Assembly (NCBI GenBank): GCA_938011245.1
Contig: CALLUJ010000059.1
Coordinates: forward strand, 1-43,765
Direction of reading: 5' to 3'
DNA: 43,765 nt
Source of the DNA: an uncultured Aquimarina sp.
GTDB lineage: Bacteria > Bacteroidota > Bacteroidia > Flavobacteriales > Flavobacteriaceae
In this document: in pieces, positions 8,870-18,056 of the stretch
How the letters are laid out: each line of letters begins with the position of its first letter
Position numbering within the stretch: position 1 is the stretch's first letter
The notes under the pieces: model-generated
Told to the model about the DNA's origin: nothing
Database searches by the model: none
Seen by the model: only the letters and a program-made list of their open reading frames with translations
Position numbers and translations under genes: made by a program

Positions 8870-10604
8870 GAGTCAGTTTATGAAGTTGTCTTTCAAATCA
8901 ACTATTTTTTTAATAATAATGCTTTTAAATGCAAGTGTTATTTTTTCACAAGAAAAGCGTAATGTATCTAAAGACACTATACGTACAGAAAACATTACAG
9001 TATATAAAACATATAATCCCACTATTAATGATGCATTTAAATTAAAGACATCTCCAATATTTGACCTTGAAAAAAATGTTCCTAAAAAGGTATCTCCATT
9101 TGCTATAAAATCAGTACCAGTAGCGAGTACATTTATTCCAAAAAAAGCAAAATCGTTAGCACTGGAACGTAAACGTAAAATATTACCACCTCAAAACTAT
9201 GTTTCTTTAGCAGGAGGTAATTTTGGAAATATAGAGGCAGAGGCTTTTGTAAATTATGAGCTAGGAAGAGATGAACATTTTAGCGGATTATTTTTGCATA
9301 AATCATCGCAAGGTGGCATTGATGAGGTGAGAGTGGATGATTTTTATTACGATACAGGCATTCAATTAAGTTATCAAAAAGAAGATAGAAATACGCCTTG
9401 GGGATTAACTTTTGAAGCACAACATCAATTATATAATTGGTACGGATTGTCAGATGACTTAGTAATTTCCGATCAACAATTAACTAATTTAGATCCAAGT
9501 CATACTTTTTTTGATATAAATATTGGAGGAAATATTACGTTTAGTAATACATTTATAAAAAATGCACATGCTAAGTTGCGTTTCTTTTTTGATGATTACG
9601 ATAGCTCGGAAATTAATTTTATAGCCCAACCTAACTTTAATTTTGAAATAGAAAATATAAAACTGGATGTACCAGCAACATTAGATGTACTCTCTGGGAG
9701 TTTTGAACCAGAGAATTTCTTATCAGAATTGAAATATCAGCGTATTAATTTAGGAGTTAAACCGAGTATTCCATTAAATTACAACGATATTGAGTTTAAT
9801 ATAGGCTTTTCTACATTTCTAAGCGCCGATACAGAAAATAATAAAACGGATTTATACATATATCCAAATCTATTAGCAACTTATCAATTTAAAGACTATG
9901 GTATTACCATTTTTGGAGGTATTACAGGAAATTTAGAACAAAATACTTATCACAATGCTAGTATAGAAAATAAGTTTGTGGCACCGTTACTAAATTTACA
10001 GCCTACAAGTGAGCGTTTTAAAGTTGAAGTAGGGTTGCAAGGCAACCTAAGTAGTAAATTAAGTTACGAAGTTAAAGCTTCTTATAATTCGGAAGAAGAC
10101 AAAGCATTATTTCAAAAATTACCAATACTTAATACCATAGAGAACGCTTCTAATTTTGGTTTTAATAATGCTTTTGGATATGTATATGCCGATACAAATA
10201 CAGGAGAATTAACAGGAAGTTTAACGTACGAAGAATATGAAAAATATACACTAAGTCTTACAACTAATTTTTTTACATATAATGTAAAAGAACAAGAAGA
10301 AGCATGGAATTTACCCCAACTAACAACTACTTTAAGAGGAACTTATGTAGTTAATGAAAAATTAGATTTAGGAGCAAACCTATTTTTTATAGGAACTCGT
10401 AAGGATTTTGATAATATTAATAATCGTACAGTAGATGTAGAAGCTATTTTTGATATTAGTTTAGAGGGAAGTTATAGTATTACTAAAAAGTGGAAAGCTT
10501 TTGCAAAAATTAAAAACATAACCAATCAAAACTACGAACGTTGGCTAGATTACCCTTCACAGTCAATACAAGGACTATTAGGAATTCGCTATTTGTTTAA
10601 ATAA
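8862..10604 (+). CDS. TonB-dependent-receptor-like outer-membrane barrel without a clear plug
   Basis: A 580-residue protein with a signal peptide (hydrophobic stretch then VIFSQ, about residues 26-30). A short region carries TIRTENITVYKTYNPTINDA, and then a long series of beta strands ends in the terminal strand GLLGIRYLFK. The last strands (KWKAFAKIKNITNQNYERW) closely resemble the final strands of TonB-dependent receptors, but the normal plug domain of about 150 residues is not evident. It overlaps the TPR gene by 8 bp. A second Met at 8880 (MKLSF) could be the start and would give a more typical signal peptide. Confidence 0.75.
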   Translation: MNKSQFMKLSFKSTIFLIIMLLNASVIFSQEKRNVSKDTIRTENITVYKTYNPTINDAFKLKTSPIFDLEKNVPKKVSPFAIKSVPVASTFIPKKAKSLALERKRKILPPQNYVSLAGGNFGNIEAEAFVNYELGRDEHFSGLFLHKSSQGGIDEVRVDDFYYDTGIQLSYQKEDRNTPWGLTFEAQHQLYNWYGLSDDLVISDQQLTNLDPSHTFFDINIGGNITFSNTFIKNAHAKLRFFFDDYDSSEINFIAQPNFNFEIENIKLDVPATLDVLSGSFEPENFLSELKYQRINLGVKPSIPLNYNDIEFNIGFSTFLSADTENNKTDLYIYPNLLATYQFKDYGITIFGGITGNLEQNTYHNASIENKFVAPLLNLQPTSERFKVEVGLQGNLSSKLSYEVKASYNSEEDKALFQKLPILNTIENASNFGFNNAFGYVYADTNTGELTGSLTYEEYEKYTLSLTTNFFTYNVKEQEEAWNLPQLTTTLRGTYVVNEKLDLGANLFFIGTRKDFDNINNRTVDVEAIFDISLEGSYSITKKWKAFAKIKNITNQNYERWLDYPSQSIQGLLGIRYLFK

Positions 10605-10950
10605 TTTTTTATGAATGTAGGAAATCTATTGTGAGTAATCATAATTATTTAAATACCTTTTTACGAATGTTTTATCCATAAATTGTATAAGCCGTAAAAT
10701 AAAAATTTAGAGTTTCTGAAAATAAAAATGAATTAAAAGTGTGCCTAAATAGAAAAACTAGTTTTAGATATGCCCTTATGAAAATCTAATATTAGCATTT
10801 TTATTGCTCTTAAGTTAGATTTAAATTACGAAATTAGGTGCTAATACAGATAAGCATATTTCTTAAAAACTTTGTTGATAACTATTAGTTTGCGTAAAAC
10901 AAGACCATGGCATTCCTTTTATCTTTGTAAACAAGTCAAAAAATACTCTA
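10605..10950. other. 346-bp intergenic region upstream of dnaN
   Basis: AT-rich spacer with no gene that I can support. Its 3' end holds the likely dnaN promoter; the rest shows no strong hairpin or repeat. Confidence 0.4.
10920..10927 (+). promoter_or_regulatory. -7 box of the dnaN promoter
   Basis: TATCTTTG matches TAnnTTTG and lies 23 bp before the dnaN ATG. A TTTG at 10889-10892 is the nearest -33 candidate but is spaced rather far (27 bp), so only the -7 box is called. Confidence 0.5.
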
Positions 10951-12069
10951 ATGAAATTTATAGTTTCAAGTACCTATTTATTAAAACAATTACAGCTTTT
11001 AGGTGGTGTAATAAGCAACAATAATACGTTACCTATTTTAGATAATTTTCTTTTTGAAGTAAAAGGCAATGATTTGTTAGTTTCGGCTTCGGATTTAGAA
11101 ACTACAGTAGTAGCAAAACTTCAAATAGAATCTCAAGATAATGCCGCTATAGCAATGCCTGCAAAATTGCTATTAGAAACCTTGAAAACATTTCCAGAAC
11201 AACCACTCACATTTGTGTTACAAGACAATAATACGGTGGAAATTAGTTCTAATCATGGTAAATACGCTTTAGCATATGTAGAAGGAGAAGAATTTCCTAA
11301 AGCAGTGAGCTTAGAAGACCCTAGTACAACAAAAATAACTTCGGGAGTTTTAGCTACAGCAATTAGTAAAACTATCTTTGCTTCTGGAAACGACGAACTA
11401 CGACCTGTAATGAGCGGAGTGTTTTTTCAATTCTCAACAGAAGCACTCACTTTTGTTGCTACAGATGCTCATAAGTTGGTTAAATATACACGAACTGATG
11501 TTAAAGCTCCACAGGCAGCAGAATTTATAATGCCTAAAAAACCATTAAATTTACTAAAAACTATGTTAGCTATTTCGGATAGCGAAGTTTTGGTAGAGTA
11601 TAATGAATCAAATGCAAAATTTAGTTTTGATGGTATTGAGTTGGTTTGTAGGTTAATAGATGGAAAATATCCAAATTATGAAGCTGTAATCCCTAAAGAA
11701 AATCCAAATAAACTGAGTATTCAACGCACTCAATTTTTAAGTTCTGTTCGTAGAGTTTCTATTTTTTCAAATAAAACAACACATCAAATTCGCTTAAAAA
11801 TTGCTGGAGCAGAATTAAATATTTCGGCAGAAGACATAGACTATTCTAACAAAGCAGAAGAGCGTTTGACATGCGATTACCAAGGGGATGATATGGAAAT
11901 TGGTTTTAACTCTAGGTTTTTTACAGAAATGCTAAATAATTTAAACTCTCATGAAGTACAATTAGAAATGTCACTTCCTAATAGAGCAGGGATTTTAACA
12001 CCAATAGATGGATTAGAAGAAGGGGAAGAGGTTACAATGTTAGTAATGCCAGTTATGTTAAATAGCTAA
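10951..12069 (+). CDS. dnaN: DNA polymerase III beta subunit (sliding clamp)
   Basis: A 372-residue protein of standard clamp length. It opens with MKFIVSSTYLLKQLQLLGGV, contains the TDAHKL segment of the middle domain and ends with the clamp C-terminus (EGEEVTMLVMPVML), in the three-domain layout of beta clamps. The dimer encircles DNA and tethers Pol III and other partners. It is monocistronic here, with its own -7 box and a terminator, and is not next to dnaA, which is common in Bacteroidota. Confidence 0.95.
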   Translation: MKFIVSSTYLLKQLQLLGGVISNNNTLPILDNFLFEVKGNDLLVSASDLETTVVAKLQIESQDNAAIAMPAKLLLETLKTFPEQPLTFVLQDNNTVEISSNHGKYALAYVEGEEFPKAVSLEDPSTTKITSGVLATAISKTIFASGNDELRPVMSGVFFQFSTEALTFVATDAHKLVKYTRTDVKAPQAAEFIMPKKPLNLLKTMLAISDSEVLVEYNESNAKFSFDGIELVCRLIDGKYPNYEAVIPKENPNKLSIQRTQFLSSVRRVSIFSNKTTHQIRLKIAGAELNISAEDIDYSNKAEERLTCDYQGDDMEIGFNSRFFTEMLNNLNSHEVQLEMSLPNRAGILTPIDGLEEGEEVTMLVMPVMLNS

Positions 12070-12091
12070 TTAATTATATATTATAATTTAT

Positions 12092-12127
12092 AAAAAAATG
12101 GTAGGAGTTATATCTTATCATTTTTTT
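12092..12127 (+). terminator. Rho-independent terminator of dnaN
   Basis: An A7-TG run and a CA-T7 run form the base of a hairpin (with some G-T pairs) that ends in seven T. It lies 22 bp past the dnaN stop and before the rfbA promoter. Confidence 0.6.
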
Positions 12128-12144
12128 GTGCTTAGGTTCATTTT

Positions 12145-12173
12145 TTGTTCTATGTTCAAAAGCAGTATTTTTG
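12145..12173 (+). promoter_or_regulatory. Promoter of the polysaccharide operon
   Basis: TTG at 12145-12147 and TATTTTTG at 12166-12173, 18 bp apart, 19 bp before the rfbA ATG. It is among the better matches to the Bacteroidota consensus in the window, and no other promoter is obvious before 17.9 kb. It probably drives rfbA through the YwqE gene. Confidence 0.65.
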
Positions 12174-12192
12174 CTTATATAAATTATTTATT

Positions 12193-13071
12193 ATGAAAGG
12201 AATTGTATTAGCAGGAGGAAGTGGCACAAGGTTATATCCTATAACCAAAGGGGTATCTAAACAATTGCTCCCTGTGTACAATAAACCTATGGTGTATTAT
12301 CCTATTTCAGTATTACTGTTGGCAGGGATAAAAGAAATATTAATAATATCTACCCCTGATGATATGCCTATGTTCCAACGTTTGTTAGGAGATGGAACAG
12401 ATTTGGGCATATCTTTCGAATATAAAATACAAGAACAGCCTAATGGTTTGGCAGAAGCATTTATTTTAGGAGAAGATTTTGTAGGAAAAGACGATGTTTG
12501 TTTAATTCTTGGAGATAACATTTTTTATGGTCATGGTTTTAGTAAAGTTTTAGAAAAGTCTTTAATAAATGTTTCAGAGAGTAGTACAGCTACTGTTTTT
12601 GGTTATTATGTTAATGACCCAGAGCGTTATGGAGTAGTAGAATTTGATGGAGATGGATCGGTAATAAGTATTGATGAAAAACCACAAAGCCCAAAGAGTA
12701 ATTATGCTATAGTTGGTTTGTACTTCTATCCTAATTCTGTAATAGAAATAGCAAAATCAATTCAACCTAGCGATAGAGGAGAATTAGAGATTACTTCGAT
12801 TAATCAAGAATATTTATCGAAGAGGAAACTAAAAGTAGAGCTAATGGGAAGGGGGTATGCTTGGTTTGATACAGGAACACATGATTCTTTACAAGAAGCC
12901 TCTAACTTTATCCAAACTATAGAGAATAGACAAGGGTTAAAAGTAGCCTCTTTAGAAGAAATTGTATTTAAGAAGGGATATATTACAGCGGGTCAATTAG
13001 AAAGTTTAGCAAAGCCGCTTCAAAAGAATGAATATGGAAAATACTTATCAAGTTTAGTAAAAAAGAAATAA
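12193..13071 (+). CDS. rfbA: Glucose-1-phosphate thymidylyltransferase
   Basis: A 292-residue cytosolic nucleotidyltransferase that makes dTDP-glucose from dTTP and glucose-1-phosphate, the first step of dTDP-L-rhamnose synthesis. It starts [18 protein letters not shown], the pyrophosphorylase signature, and carries the [17 protein letters not shown] and [14 protein letters not shown] motifs of RmlA. The ATG at 12193 is chosen because the 16 codons upstream overlap the promoter and are not conserved. The stop shares a base with the rfbC start. Confidence 0.95.
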   Translation: MKGIVLAGGSGTRLYPITKGVSKQLLPVYNKPMVYYPISVLLLAGIKEILIISTPDDMPMFQRLLGDGTDLGISFEYKIQEQPNGLAEAFILGEDFVGKDDVCLILGDNIFYGHGFSKVLEKSLINVSESSTATVFGYYVNDPERYGVVEFDGDGSVISIDEKPQSPKSNYAIVGLYFYPNSVIEIAKSIQPSDRGELEITSINQEYLSKRKLKVELMGRGYAWFDTGTHDSLQEASNFIQTIENRQGLKVASLEEIVFKKGYITAGQLESLAKPLQKNEYGKYLSSLVKKK

Positions 13072-13643
13072 TGAAAATTACTAAAACAGCTATTCCAGAA
13101 ATTTTAATTATAGAACCACAACTTTTTGGAGATAATAGAGGATATTTTATAGAAAGTTATAACCAATCTAAATTTCCGTCAGAGTACGAGCATATTACTT
13201 TTATTCAGGATAACGAATCTAAATCAAAAGAAGGCGTACTTAGAGGATTACATTATCAACTAGCTCCTTTTTGTCAATCTAAACTGGTAAGAGTAATCCA
13301 AGGTAGTGTTATAGATGTAGCAGTAGATGTAAGAAAAGGCTCGCCTACCTTTGGGAAGCACGTTTCTGTAAAACTTACAGGAGAGAATAAGAAACAATTA
13401 TTAGTGCCACGAGGTTTTGCACATGGGTTTGTAGTTACTTCTCCAGATACCATTTTTTCATATAAATGCGATAATTATTATAGTCTAGAACATGATCGAG
13501 GAATATTATTTAATGATCCAGCTTTAAATATTGATTGGCAATTGGATGATTCACAATTAACCTTATCAGAAAAAGATAAAAGACAACCTTTATTAAAGAA
13601 CGTAAAGGACCTTTTTGATTATAACGAAGACCTATATGTATAA
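13071..13643 (+). CDS. rfbC: dTDP-4-dehydrorhamnose 3,5-epimerase
   Basis: A 190-residue cupin-fold enzyme for step three of dTDP-L-rhamnose synthesis. The family motif GVLRGLHYQ holds the catalytic His, followed by KLVRVIQGSVIDVAVDVRKGSPTFG and the VPRGFAHGFVV loop. Full length. One-base overlap with rfbA and eight-base overlap with rfbD show tight operon packing. Confidence 0.95.
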   Translation: MKITKTAIPEILIIEPQLFGDNRGYFIESYNQSKFPSEYEHITFIQDNESKSKEGVLRGLHYQLAPFCQSKLVRVIQGSVIDVAVDVRKGSPTFGKHVSVKLTGENKKQLLVPRGFAHGFVVTSPDTIFSYKCDNYYSLEHDRGILFNDPALNIDWQLDDSQLTLSEKDKRQPLLKNVKDLFDYNEDLYV

Positions 13644-14499
13644 TATTTTAATTACGGGCTCAAAAGGACAGTTAGGGCAAGAATTACAATTCATAAGCAA
13701 AAGTAATACTAATACGTTATATCGTTTTTTTTTTACTTCAAAAAAGGATTTAGATATTAGTAATTTTAAAAAAGTAGAACAATTTATTATTGATAATAAG
13801 ATTAATTCTATTTTTAATTGTGCAGCTTACACCGCTGTAGACAAAGCCGAAGATAATGAAAATACCGCTTGTCTAATTAATTTCGAAGCCGTTAAAAATT
13901 TAGGAGAATTAACTAAAAAGTACAATATTACTTTAATTCATATTTCTACAGATTATGTATTTAATGGAAAATCGTGGATGCCTTATACAGAAGAAAAAGA
14001 AGTAGCACCTCAAAGTATATATGGAATTTCAAAACTAAAAGGAGAAGAAGCATTGAAGGAAATTAATCCAACCAATACTCTAATCATTCGGACAGCATGG
14101 GTGTACTCTACATTTGGAACTAATTTTGTAAAAACAATGTTAGACTTAGGTAAAGAAAGAGACCAGCTTAATATAATTTACGATCAAGTAGGAAGCCCTA
14201 CTTATGCTAGAGATTTAGCTAATGTAATGTTAATGATATTACCCAAAATAAATTCAAGTAAAATCGAAGTCTATCATTATAGTAATGAAGGCGTTTGTAG
14301 TTGGTACGATTTTGCAAAGGCTATTTTTGAAATAAAAGGGATTGATTGTAATGTTAGTGCCATACCATCATCGGCATACCCCACCAAAGCCAGAAGACCA
14401 CATTACAGTGTGTTAAATAAGCAAAGAATAAAAGATCAGTTTAATATTACTATTCCTTATTGGAGAGATTCATTAAAAGCTTGTCTAAATCAATTATAA
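13636..14499 (+). CDS. rfbD: dTDP-4-dehydrorhamnose reductase
   Basis: A 287-residue SDR-family enzyme that reduces dTDP-4-keto-L-rhamnose to dTDP-L-rhamnose with NAD(P)H. It shows the Rossmann motif GSKGQLGQE near the N-terminus, then ISTDYVFNG and the catalytic YGISKLKGE (YxxxK). The ATG at 13636 (MYNILITGSKG) fits the family. The frame opens at 13615, but that would add seven unconserved residues inside rfbC. Confidence 0.95.
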   Translation: MYNILITGSKGQLGQELQFISKSNTNTLYRFFFTSKKDLDISNFKKVEQFIIDNKINSIFNCAAYTAVDKAEDNENTACLINFEAVKNLGELTKKYNITLIHISTDYVFNGKSWMPYTEEKEVAPQSIYGISKLKGEEALKEINPTNTLIIRTAWVYSTFGTNFVKTMLDLGKERDQLNIIYDQVGSPTYARDLANVMLMILPKINSSKIEVYHYSNEGVCSWYDFAKAIFEIKGIDCNVSAIPSSAYPTKARRPHYSVLNKQRIKDQFNITIPYWRDSLKACLNQL

Positions 14500-14500
14500 A

Positions 14501-15514
14501 ATGAAAACAGTTCTAGTAACCGGAGGAGCAGGATTTATAGGTTCTAATTTTGTAAGTTATTTTTTAGAAACCTACCCAGAGTATCATTTAATTAATTTAG
14601 ATTCTTTGACTTATGCTGCCAATTTAGAAAATGTAGAAATTTCTTCAGAAATAGCGGAAAGATATACATTTATAGAAGGTTCAATATGTGATAGATTATT
14701 AGTTGAAAAAATTTTTGAAGAACATGCTATAACAGGGGTTTTACATTTTGCAGCCGAATCGCACGTAGATAATTCCATAAAAAACCCAGGAGTTTTTATA
14801 GAAACTAACGTAAACGGAACATTTACATTACTGGATGTTGCTTTTAAGAAATGGATGATAAAACCGTTTGTTTACAAAGAAGAATATAAAGCCTGTAGAT
14901 TTTTACATGTATCTACCGATGAGGTATATGGCACATTAGGAGAAACAGGATTATTTACAGAAGAAACCCCTTATGCACCTAATTCCCCATATAGTGCCTC
15001 AAAAGCTTCAAGTGATATGATTGTAAGGAGTTATCACCATACCTATGGTATGAACACGGTAATTACTAACTGTTCTAATAATTACGGTCCTAAACAACAT
15101 AATGAAAAACTAATACCTACAATTATTCGTAAAGCATTATCAGGACAAGCCATTCCTATTTATGGAGATGGAAAAAATATTAGAGATTGGTTATACGTAT
15201 TAGATCACTGTAAAGGAATAGCTTTAGCTTTTCATAAAGGAATTTCGGGTGAGGTATATAATATTGGAGGAAGAAATGAAAAAGATAATTTATATATAGT
15301 AAATAAAATATGTAGTATTTTAGATACTCGTATTCCTAGAAATAAAAGTTACGCTTCTTTAATTACATTTGTAGAGGATAGAGCGGGTCATGATAGGCGC
15401 TATGCTATAGATGCTACTAAAATAGAAAATCAATTAGGGTGGGAGGCAGCAGAGAATTTTGAAACAGGAATTGAAAAAACAATAGATTGGTATATTAAAA
15501 AATTTAATAAATAA
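14501..15514 (+). CDS. rfbB: dTDP-glucose 4,6-dehydratase
   Basis: A 337-residue extended SDR enzyme for step two of dTDP-L-rhamnose synthesis. NAD-binding GGAGFIGSN (about residues 8-16), the STDEVYG motif with the Thr-Asp-Glu catalytic set, and YSASK (the Tyr/Lys pair) are all intact. It follows rfbD by one base. The order A-C-D-B completes the rhamnose donor pathway. Confidence 0.95.
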   Translation: MKTVLVTGGAGFIGSNFVSYFLETYPEYHLINLDSLTYAANLENVEISSEIAERYTFIEGSICDRLLVEKIFEEHAITGVLHFAAESHVDNSIKNPGVFIETNVNGTFTLLDVAFKKWMIKPFVYKEEYKACRFLHVSTDEVYGTLGETGLFTEETPYAPNSPYSASKASSDMIVRSYHHTYGMNTVITNCSNNYGPKQHNEKLIPTIIRKALSGQAIPIYGDGKNIRDWLYVLDHCKGIALAFHKGISGEVYNIGGRNEKDNLYIVNKICSILDTRIPRNKSYASLITFVEDRAGHDRRYAIDATKIENQLGWEAAENFETGIEKTIDWYIKKFNK

Positions 15515-15520
15515 ATTATT

Positions 15521-16471
15521 CTGAAAACAGGTTATCTACATATAGCTAGAAAAGTGATTTTAACAGAGATTAAAGCTTTAAAAGGTTTAGAATCTTCACT
15601 AGGGGTTGATTTTGATAAAGCCATAGAGTTAATTTTGTCCGTTAAAGGAAAGGTGGTAATTACCGGGATAGGGAAATCGGGACATATAGGTCGCAAAATA
15701 GCAGCTTCTTTAGCAAGTACTGGTACGCCAAGTTTTTTTTTACATCCTTCCGAAGCTATACATGGAGATTTGGGCATGTTGAGTAAAGAGGATTTAGTTT
15801 TAGCTATTGCGAACTCGGGGGAAACCTCAGAAATTATTAGTTTACTTCCTTTTATAAAAGAAGAAAAAATTCCTTTATTATCTATATCAAGTAAACCACA
15901 TTCAACTTTAGCTCAACAATCAACAATACATTTGAATATGGGCGAATTTGAAGAAGCCTGTCCTTTAAACTTAGCACCAACAACTTCTAGTATGCTTACC
16001 TTGGCAATTGGAGACGCTTTAACCGTTTCTTTAATGCATGGTAAGGGAATTAACGAAGCTAATTTTGCTAAGCTACACCCAGGAGGAAATATAGGAAAAA
16101 GACTTAACGATACAGTAGAAGATGTAATGAAAAAAGAAGATTTACCTTTAGCTTTAGAAACGGCTACTATGGCAGAAGTAATTTATAAAATTAATTCGGG
16201 ACGTTGTGGACTAGCTATTATAGGTAATGAAGATGAGGTTAATGGAATTATTACTGATGGAGATTTAAGGCGGGCTATAAATAATTCTAAAGAAGATTTT
16301 TTTAATCTTAAAGCTGTAGATGTAATGACTAAAACGCCAAAATATATCTCGAAATCTACAAAATTAATTGATGCTAAAAATGTTATGAATTCTAAAAAAA
16401 TAACAAGCCTTTTAGTAGGTACATCAAAACAATTAGATGGAATAATCCAACTACACGATATTACCATTTAG
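15521..16471 (+). CDS. kdsD: D-arabinose 5-phosphate isomerase (KdsD/KpsF type)
   Basis: A SIS domain (VVITGIGKSGHIG; ASTGTPSFFLHPSEAIHGD; then AIANSGETSE) is followed by two CBS domains, the KdsD/KpsF layout. The enzyme converts ribulose-5-P to arabinose-5-P, the Kdo precursor. The start is unclear. The first standard codon is GTG at 15554, which gives 305 residues and drops part of the conserved first helix. The upstream codons read HIARKVILTEIKALKGL, like the family N-terminus, so I start it at the CTG at 15521 (ATT at 15515 or 15518 are the alternatives). It is in the same frame as rfbB, with one TAA between. Confidence 0.8.
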   Translation: MKTGYLHIARKVILTEIKALKGLESSLGVDFDKAIELILSVKGKVVITGIGKSGHIGRKIAASLASTGTPSFFLHPSEAIHGDLGMLSKEDLVLAIANSGETSEIISLLPFIKEEKIPLLSISSKPHSTLAQQSTIHLNMGEFEEACPLNLAPTTSSMLTLAIGDALTVSLMHGKGINEANFAKLHPGGNIGKRLNDTVEDVMKKEDLPLALETATMAEVIYKINSGRCGLAIIGNEDEVNGIITDGDLRRAINNSKEDFFNLKAVDVMTKTPKYISKSTKLIDAKNVMNSKKITSLLVGTSKQLDGIIQLHDITI

Positions 16472-16486
16472 CATTCCTAACTATTT

Positions 16487-17206
16487 ATGAGAACTGTAAT
16501 TGTAATACCAGCACGGCTAAAATCTTCACGTTTACCAAATAAATTATTGTTAGATTTAGGTGGAAAAAGCATCATAAGACGAGTGTACGAACAGTGCCTG
16601 AAAGTAGAAGAAATAACGAATGTATATATAGCTGTAGATGATGAGAAATTGAAATTGCATTGTGAAGAATTTACAGAGAATACACTTCTTACAAGCAAAA
16701 ATCATCAATCGGGAACCGATCGAATAGCAGAAGCAGTATCACAAATAGATTGTGAAGCTGTGATAAACGTACAAGGAGATGAACCATTTATAGACCCTGT
16801 TTTAATTTCAGAAATAGCCAAATTACTTCAGACTAATACTATGGTAAGTGCCATGTGTCCTATTTTTCAAAAGACAGAAATAGAAGACCCTAATAATGTA
16901 AAAGTAGTTGTCAATAAAAATAAAAAAGCTATTTATTTCTCTCGTTCTGTAATACCATTTAATAGAGACGGGATAGAGTTAGATATATTAAAATATTATA
17001 AACATTTAGGAGTATACGGATACACTAAAAAAATTTTATTTGAGTTTACTAAATTGAAACCAACTTATTTAGAAGAAGTAGAAAAATTAGAACAACTTAG
17101 GGTTATAGAAAATGGATTTAAAATTCATATGATTGAAACTTGTCACAATGCTATTGGAATTGATACGCAAGAGGATTATAATAATGCAAAAGAATTAATG
17201 AAGTAA
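16487..17206 (+). CDS. kdsB: 3-deoxy-manno-octulosonate cytidylyltransferase
   Basis: A 239-residue cytosolic enzyme that activates Kdo as CMP-Kdo. It starts MRTVIVIPARLKSSRLPNK, has the VINVQGDEPFID motif, and then LGVYGYTKK and EEVEKLEQLR, all KdsB hallmarks. Together with the isomerase upstream it supplies Kdo for LPS or a capsule. KdsA and KdsC are not in the window. Confidence 0.95.
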   Translation: MRTVIVIPARLKSSRLPNKLLLDLGGKSIIRRVYEQCLKVEEITNVYIAVDDEKLKLHCEEFTENTLLTSKNHQSGTDRIAEAVSQIDCEAVINVQGDEPFIDPVLISEIAKLLQTNTMVSAMCPIFQKTEIEDPNNVKVVVNKNKKAIYFSRSVIPFNRDGIELDILKYYKHLGVYGYTKKILFEFTKLKPTYLEEVEKLEQLRVIENGFKIHMIETCHNAIGIDTQEDYNNAKELMK

Positions 17207-17207
17207 T

Positions 17208-17942
17208 ATGTTGTTTTCAAAAAAAATACTTTTAAAGTCTCTTATAAATAAATCGGTAGATATGCATAATCATATTTTACCAGGAATAGATGACGGAGCA
17301 GCTAATTTAGAAATTACAGTAGATTTAGTTAAACAATATCAAGAATTAGGATATACAAAAATTATTGCTACACCCCATACAATGGGGGATTATTATCCTA
17401 ATACAGCCTCTTCAATTTTAACAGCTTATAAAAAATTGCAGAAAGAATTGTTAGATAGAAATATTACAGGAATTGAGATTAAGGCTGCTAGTGAATATAT
17501 GATTGATCTTGAATTTGAAGAGATGATTGATCGAGGAGATCAATTATTAACTTTTAATGATAATCACATTTTAATAGAAATGTCTTATTTGAGAGAGTCC
17601 GAAAATTTAAACGAAGTTTTATATAAACTTCAGTTGAAAAATTTTATGCCAATATTAGCACATCCAGAACGGTATTCTTTTTATTTATCAGATTTTGAAA
17701 AGTATTACGCTATAAAGAATCAAGGAGTAAAATTTCAATTGAATATGTTAGCTTTAACTGATCATTACGGAAGTAAAATAAAAAAAACAGCTATGCGTTT
17801 ATTAAAAGAAAATATGTACGATTATATTGGTATTGATACACACCGTATAGATCATTTAGAAAAAGTAGCTAATATTAAAATCCCTCAAAAATTTAAGCGA
17901 AATATAAATAATCTTTTAGAAAATAATAAAGAGTTGTTTTAA
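17208..17942 (+). CDS. YwqE/CpsB-type protein tyrosine phosphatase (PHP domain)
   Basis: A 244-residue PHP-fold metallophosphatase. Metal ligands are visible in DMHNHILPGIDDGA, ATPHTMGDYYP and LAHPERYSFY, and in GIDTHRIDH. CpsB/Wzb-like members dephosphorylate the tyrosine kinase that controls polysaccharide export. The kinase is not in the window. The gene follows kdsB by one base and is the last gene of the rfbA operon. Confidence 0.85.
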   Translation: MLFSKKILLKSLINKSVDMHNHILPGIDDGAANLEITVDLVKQYQELGYTKIIATPHTMGDYYPNTASSILTAYKKLQKELLDRNITGIEIKAASEYMIDLEFEEMIDRGDQLLTFNDNHILIEMSYLRESENLNEVLYKLQLKNFMPILAHPERYSFYLSDFEKYYAIKNQGVKFQLNMLALTDHYGSKIKKTAMRLLKENMYDYIGIDTHRIDHLEKVANIKIPQKFKRNINNLLENNKELF

Positions 17943-18056
17943 TAATATAGAGTCAAAAAAAATAGACAGATTTTAAAATTCGCTTATTTTTTGTTTATAC
18001 ATACTACTTTGTGGATATTATTTTAAATCCATAATAATCTAATCTTTATATTGTTT

